Assembly (NCBI RefSeq): GCF_900101685.1
Contig: NZ_FMZZ01000001.1
Location: 868,001 to 932,000, forward strand
Reading direction: 5' to 3'
DNA length: 64,000 nt
Origin: Actinokineospora iranica
Lineage (GTDB): Bacteria > Actinomycetota > Actinomycetes > Mycobacteriales > Pseudonocardiaceae
In this document: positions 60,004 through 64,000 of the stretch, piece by piece
Numbering within the stretch: the first letter of the stretch is position 1
Layout of the letters: each line of letters begins with the position of its first letter
The notes under the pieces: generated by a model
Database searches by the model: none
What the model was told of the DNA's origin: nothing
Seen by the model: only the letters and a program-made list of their open reading frames with translations
Program-made: the position numbers and the translations under genes

Positions 60004-60744
60004 CTAAGAGACAGCCGGGAAGTCCGGGGCGGTGACGTCGTAGGTCTTGCCGGGGCGGGTGAGCAGTGGGCCCAGGACGGCGGCTTTGCGCTGGGAGTGT
60101 TCCGGGTTGCCCCACTTGATCAGCCTGCCGTCGGTCAGGGTGAGGCGGATGTTGCCGGGGCTCTGCGCGGAGACCGCCGCGATCTGCCCGGACAGCGGTG
60201 ATGGGAGCGCCGCGAGGACGGTGGTGGCGGCCCTGGCCGACTGCTCGTTCGCCGCCTCCAGGATCGGCAGGCCGGGTGGGGCGGCTTTGTGGACGCTGTA
60301 GTCCGTGCCGCCGCCGTCGAGCAGGTGGGCGCCGTCGGGGCCGATGACGACCGCGACCGGGGTTCGCTCGGTCACCTCGATCTCGATTGTGGCCGGGAAC
60401 GACCTGCGCACCTCGACCGAGCCCACCCGGGGCAGTTGTCGGACGCGGTCGGCGATTTCCTCGGTGTCCAGCACCAGCAGTGGGCTGCCGGGTTCGATGG
60501 CCGCCGCCGCGCGGACCTCGTCGGGGGTCAGGTCCTTCGCGCCGATCACGTCTACCGAACGGGCGCCGAAGGCCGAGGTGAAGAACACGATGTAGAGCAC
60601 GGTGAGCACGGACAGCAGTGAGCCGAGCACGGTCCACCGGCGGACGAGGTAGCGGCGCCGCAGGGGTGGCTTGCGCCGCGCGGACGATCGCGGTGGCCTG
60701 CGTCTTGGCCGTTCCCCCGTCCGACCGGGGACCGTGCTGGTCAT
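60004..60744 (-). CDS. ftsQ: Cell division protein FtsQ
   Basis: 246 residues. Arg/Pro-rich cytoplasmic tail (1-35), one membrane helix (about 40-60), POTRA domain (about 62-130; [53 protein letters not shown]) and FtsQ beta domain. It bridges early and late division proteins. ATG at 60744 overlaps the murC TGA (ATGA). The coding strand is C/A-biased in its 3' part. Palindrome copy 4 and the DnaA-box repeat follow. Confidence 0.96.
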   Translation of the reverse strand: MTSTVPGRTGERPRRRPPRSSARRKPPLRRRYLVRRWTVLGSLLSVLTVLYIVFFTSAFGARSVDVIGAKDLTPDEVRAAAAIEPGSPLLVLDTEEIADRVRQLPRVGSVEVRRSFPATIEIEVTERTPVAVVIGPDGAHLLDGGGTDYSVHKAAPPGLPILEAANEQSARAATTVLAALPSPLSGQIAAVSAQSPGNIRLTLTDGRLIKWGNPEHSQRKAAVLGPLLTRPGKTYDVTAPDFPAVS

Positions 60745-62150
60745 TCCTGGCCTGCCCGCCGTTCCAGTTCGGCGAGCACCTCGGGGCCGAGCATGGTCAC
60801 GTCGCCCGCGCCCATGGTCAGCACCAGGTCGCCCTCGGCGATCAGGTCGGCCACGAGCGCGGGGACCTTGTCGAACGAGGGCTCGTAGTGCACGCGGTCC
60901 CCGGGCAGCGGCACGGTGTCGGCGACGAGCGCGCCGCTGACCCCGGGCCGCGGTTCCTCGCGGGCGCCGAACACGTCGAGCACCACGACCTCGTCGGCAA
61001 GGCCGAGGGCCGCGCCGAACTCCGCGGCGAACGTCTCGGTGCGCGAGTACATGTGCGGCTGGAAGATCACCACGATCCGGCCGCCAGCCGCCGCTGGGCG
61101 CACCGCGCGCAGTTGCGCGGCCACCTCGGTCGGGTGGTGGGCGTAGTCGTCGTAGAGCCGCACGCCAGCGGCGTTGCCCTTGAACTCGAAGCGCCTGCGG
61201 ACCCCGCCGAACGCGGCGATGCCCGCGCCCAGCTCGGCCAGCGGCGCGCCCAGCTCAAGGCCCGCGAGCAGGGCGGCGAGCGCGTTGCCCGCCATGTGCT
61301 CGCCGGGAACCGCGACACCGAGTTCGATCTCCTGGCCGGACAGCGACACCCGGGCCAGCCCGCCGCCGTCCGCGGGCCGGTAGTCCAAGAGGGTCGCGTC
61401 GGACTCCGCCGTCGCGGCCCGGCCGTAGCGGCGGACGCGGATGCCCTTGGCCTCGGCCCGCTCGGCGAGCGCGGCCGCCCCCGGGTCGTCGGCACAGGCG
61501 ATGAGCACCCCGTCGGGCTCGACGCGGTCGAGGAACGCGTCGAACACCGACACGTACGCCTCGACCGTGCCGTGGTGGTCGAGGTGGTCGGCCTCGACGT
61601 TGGTCACCACCGCGACCGACGGGCAGAACACCAGGAACGACCCGTCGCTCTCGTCCGCCTCGGCGACGAAGATGCCGCCGCTGCCGTGGTGGGCGTTGGC
61701 ACCGGAGTCGTTGAGGTCGCCGCCGATGGCGAACGACGGGTCGAGCCTGCACCGCTGGAGCGCCACGGTCAGCATGGACGTGGTCGACGTCTTGCCGTGG
61801 GTGCCCGCGATGCAGGCGACCCGCTGGCCTTCCATCAGCTCGGCAAGCGCCTGCGAGCGGTGCAGCACCGGCAGGCCGCGCCGCTTCGCCTCCGCCAACT
61901 CGGGGTTGCTTTCCTTGATCGCGGTAGACACCACGACCGCTGTCGGCCCGTCGGGCAGCAGGTCGAGGTTCGCCGGGGCCTGCCCGACCACGACCTTCGC
62001 GCCTTGGGCCCGCAGCGTCAGGAACGCACGGGCCTCCTTCGCGTCCGATCCCGAGACGGCCTTGCCGCGCGCGAGCAGGATGCGGGCGATGCCGCTCATG
62101 CCCGCGCCGCCGATGCCGATCAGGTGCGCGCGGTCGAGCAGGCCGGTCAC
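60741..62150 (-). CDS. murC: UDP-N-acetylmuramate-L-alanine ligase
   Basis: 469 residues. MurC adds L-Ala to UDP-MurNAc. N-terminal Rossmann-like [18 protein letters not shown] loop [38 protein letters not shown] and the C-terminal domain with [13 protein letters not shown] at 62150 overlaps the murG TGA; the long upstream phase is antisense to murG. Order murG-murC-ftsQ is the actinobacterial norm. Confidence 0.98.
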   Translation of the reverse strand: MTGLLDRAHLIGIGGAGMSGIARILLARGKAVSGSDAKEARAFLTLRAQGAKVVVGQAPANLDLLPDGPTAVVVSTAIKESNPELAEAKRRGLPVLHRSQALAELMEGQRVACIAGTHGKTSTTSMLTVALQRCRLDPSFAIGGDLNDSGANAHHGSGGIFVAEADESDGSFLVFCPSVAVVTNVEADHLDHHGTVEAYVSVFDAFLDRVEPDGVLIACADDPGAAALAERAEAKGIRVRRYGRAATAESDATLLDYRPADGGGLARVSLSGQEIELGVAVPGEHMAGNALAALLAGLELGAPLAELGAGIAAFGGVRRRFEFKGNAAGVRLYDDYAHHPTEVAAQLRAVRPAAAGGRIVVIFQPHMYSRTETFAAEFGAALGLADEVVVLDVFGAREEPRPGVSGALVADTVPLPGDRVHYEPSFDKVPALVADLIAEGDLVLTMGAGDVTMLGPEVLAELERRAGQE

Positions 62151-63277
62151 GACAGGCCCTTGTCGATGGCGTCGAGGACCATGCGGGCGAGCACGTCGGC
62201 GGCCTCCCGGTGGCCGGTGCCCTGCGCGGTGGCGCTCATGCCAGCCAGCCGGGCAGGGTCGGTGAGCATCGGGATCACCAGCTCGGCGACCTTCTGCGGG
62301 GTCAGCTCGTCGTCGGGCACCAGCAGCGCGCCGCCCGCGGCCACGACCGGCTGCGCGTTGAGGGCCTGCTCGCCGTTGCCGATCGGCAGCGGCACGTACA
62401 CCGCGGGCAGGCCGACGGCGGACACCTCCGCGACGGTCATCGCCCCGCAGCGGCACAGCGCGGCGTCCGCGGCGGCGTACGCGAGGTCCATCCGCTCCAG
62501 GTAGGGCACCGCCACGTAAGCGGGCGCGCCCGGGACCTGTTGCACGGCGAGGGTGTTCTTGGGCCCGTGCGCGTGCAGCACGCCGATGCCCGCGTCGGCC
62601 AGCGCCCGCGCCGCGCCGGAGACCGCGGTGTTGATCGTCCGCGCCCCCTGGGAGCCGCCGAAGACCAGCAGGGTCGGGGCGTCGGGGGCGAGGCCGAAGT
62701 ACTCCCGCGCCTGCGCGCGCAGCGCGGCCCGGTTCAGGTTGATGATCGACTCGCGCAGCGGGATGCCGACGACCTCGGCGTTGGGCAGGCCGGAGTCGGG
62801 GGTGGCGACCGCGACCCTGGTCGCGAAGCGGGCGCCCACCTTGTTGGCCAGGCCGACCTTCGCGTTCGAGTCGTGCACCACGATCGGCAGCCTGCCGCGC
62901 GCGGCGAGGTAGGCGGGGAGGGCGACGTAGCCGCCGAAGCCGACCACGACGTCCGCGCCGACCCGGTCGAGCACGTCGCGGGTGGTCTTCACCGCCGCGC
63001 GGACCTTGAGCGGGAGCTTGAGCAGGTCGACGTTCGGCTTACGCGGCATGGGGACCGGCGGGATCATCTCCAGCGGATAGCCGCGGGCTGGGACGATGGT
63101 CTTCTCCAGGCCGCGCTCCGTCCCGAGCGCGACCACGCGGGCGTCCGGGCGCAGGCGCATGACCGCGTCGGCGAGCGCGAGGGCGGGCTCGATGTGCCCC
63201 GCCGTGCCACCCCCCGCGATGACCACGCACGGACCCTGGCGGGTCGCCTCACTCCGACCGGTGGGACCAACGGTCAA
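62147..63277 (-). CDS. murG: Lipid II synthase, undecaprenyl-PP-MurNAc-pentapeptide GlcNAc transferase
   Basis: 376 residues, GT28 fold. N-terminal Gly-rich loop [63 protein letters not shown] and the C-domain [33 protein letters not shown]. It works on the inner membrane face. The TTG at 63277 is favoured: AGGAGG lies 6-7 nt upstream and TTG overlaps the ftsW stop as TTGA, the same coupling pattern as neighbouring genes. Confidence 0.97.
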   Translation of the reverse strand: MTVGPTGRSEATRQGPCVVIAGGGTAGHIEPALALADAVMRLRPDARVVALGTERGLEKTIVPARGYPLEMIPPVPMPRKPNVDLLKLPLKVRAAVKTTRDVLDRVGADVVVGFGGYVALPAYLAARGRLPIVVHDSNAKVGLANKVGARFATRVAVATPDSGLPNAEVVGIPLRESIINLNRAALRAQAREYFGLAPDAPTLLVFGGSQGARTINTAVSGAARALADAGIGVLHAHGPKNTLAVQQVPGAPAYVAVPYLERMDLAYAAADAALCRCGAMTVAEVSAVGLPAVYVPLPIGNGEQALNAQPVVAAGGALLVPDDELTPQKVAELVIPMLTDPARLAGMSATAQGTGHREAADVLARMVLDAIDKGLS

Positions 63278-64000
63278 CGACGTCCTCCTTTAGCGGACCG
63301 CGGATTCCCGCGGCTTGCCTTCTGTCGGGCCAGGGGCGCACCACCACCTGCCCGTCCGTATCCGTTTCGCTCCGGCGCGCGCCTGCGATGCTCCGCCTGC
63401 TGCACGCCCCGCCGCTGCGAGAGCCCGGTCGGCCGGTCGGCGCCCCTGGGCGGGGCGGTCGGACGGGCGGGCTTGCGCTTCTTCGGCGGCTTGTACGGGT
63501 CGGGGGCGGGCAGGCGCATGAGCCTGCCGAACCGACCCGGCCCCTGTGAGCGTAGTGCCGACACCGCTTCGGGCTCATGCCGCGCGCAGTTGGCGAGGAT
63601 GCCGAAGACGAGCATGGTCACCACGACCGAGGTTCCGCCGGATGAGATGAGCGGCAGCGTGATGCCGGTGACGGGCAGCAACCCGACGACGTAGCCGATA
63701 TTGATGGCCGCCTGGGCTACCAGCCAGACGGTAAGCGTCGCGGCCACCATCCGGATCCACGGGTCGATGTTGCGGGTCGCGATCCGCATCCCGACCACCG
63801 CGAGCATCGCGAACAGCCCCAGCACCAGCCCGCAGCCGAGGAAGCCGAGTTCGTCGCCGATGAGGGCGAAGATGAAGTCGTTGTGCACGTTGGGCAGGAA
63901 GTTCCACTTGGACGGCCCCTGCCCGAGGCCGCGGCCGAAGAGCCCGCCGTCGGCGAGCGCGAGTTGCGCTTGCAGCGCCTGGTAGCTCTTTCCGCTCAGG
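63274..64000 (-). CDS. ftsW: Peptidoglycan polymerase FtsW (partial)
   Basis: 242 C-terminal residues of this SEDS protein are visible; the 5' part lies beyond the right edge. [37 protein letters not shown] and [21 protein letters not shown] are diagnostic for FtsW. The tail beyond the last helix is long and very basic (about 90 residues, many Lys/Arg/Pro), typical of actinobacterial FtsW. It works with a class B PBP in septal wall synthesis. Its stop overlaps the murG start. Confidence 0.97.
   Translation of the reverse strand, partial: LSGKSYQALQAQLALADGGLFGRGLGQGPSKWNFLPNVHNDFIFALIGDELGFLGCGLVLGLFAMLAVVGMRIATRNIDPWIRMVAATLTVWLVAQAAINIGYVVGLLPVTGITLPLISSGGTSVVVTMLVFGILANCARHEPEAVSALRSQGPGRFGRLMRLPAPDPYKPPKKRKPARPTAPPRGADRPTGLSQRRGVQQAEHRRRAPERNGYGRAGGGAPLARQKASRGNPRSAKGGRR

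Overview
The window is high-GC actinobacterial chromosome. Gene content and order point to a Pseudonocardiaceae-type organism (Saccharothrix, Lentzea, Actinokineospora or Amycolatopsis relatives). This placement is an inference from the Wag31/SepF division cluster, a PriA-type HisA, the BsaP-BioB pair, an XRE/DUF397 pair, GTG/TTG starts and frequent 4-bp gene overlaps. Much of the order resembles the Mycobacterium tuberculosis blocks around ileS-lspA-dnaE1-bioB-nadABC-his and ftsW-murG-murC-ftsQ-ftsZ, here joined into one stretch. Two genes are cut by the window edges: trpE (left) and ftsW (right).

Layout, left to right. 1-14.6 kb: tryptophan and histidine synthesis (trpE, hisI, a membrane protein, hisF, hisA, hisH, hisB, hisC, hisD, all minus strand). 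These are interrupted by a PhoD-type phosphatase, a BP74-like secreted protein, an ArsR/SRPBCC pair, a broken kinase, KptA and SoxR. 14.7-18.2 kb: a class V PLP enzyme, a peptide-binding lipoprotein and a nitrilase-family amidase. 18.6-22.9 kb: nadABC with a divergent NrtR-type regulator. 24-28.9 kb: DUF2567, bsaP, bioB, bioD, bioA. 29.6-35.7 kb: two tandem P450s and dnaE. 35.8-39.8 kb: an XRE regulator with a large C-terminal domain, divergent from a DUF397 gene, then hypothetical proteins. 39.9-46 kb: rluD, lspA, a SAM-IV riboswitch-controlled class V PLP enzyme, a cation/proton antiporter, DUF167 and a TetR/SRPBCC divergent pair. 46-53.8 kb: a large membrane protein, a MecA-N penicillin-binding protein, T-box-controlled ileS and a ceramidase-like protein. 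53.9-64 kb: the division and cell-wall cluster wag31-yggT-sepF-yggS-pgeF-ftsZ-ftsQ-murC-murG-ftsW.

The most unusual signal is a family of dispersed non-coding repeats. A ~148-bp element with perfect or near-perfect 30-bp terminal inverted repeats, able to fold end to end, occurs four times almost unchanged and once truncated. Copies start at 2096, 18398, 23886, 28981 and 59563. It is polar, carries conserved flanks and is linked to arrays of ~58-62-bp units. In three places it is followed, always on the same side, by a second ~115-bp repeat holding a perfect TTATCCACA DnaA-box 9-mer. Eight of the ten gene ends facing these elements are 3' ends, and one copy splits ftsQ from ftsZ. The surrounding DNA, including coding sequence, shows strong C-over-G strand bias whose sign follows the orientation of the element. 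I do not recognise this family. A mobile (MITE/REP-like) origin, an RNA or terminator role, or a chromosome-organisation role are all open.
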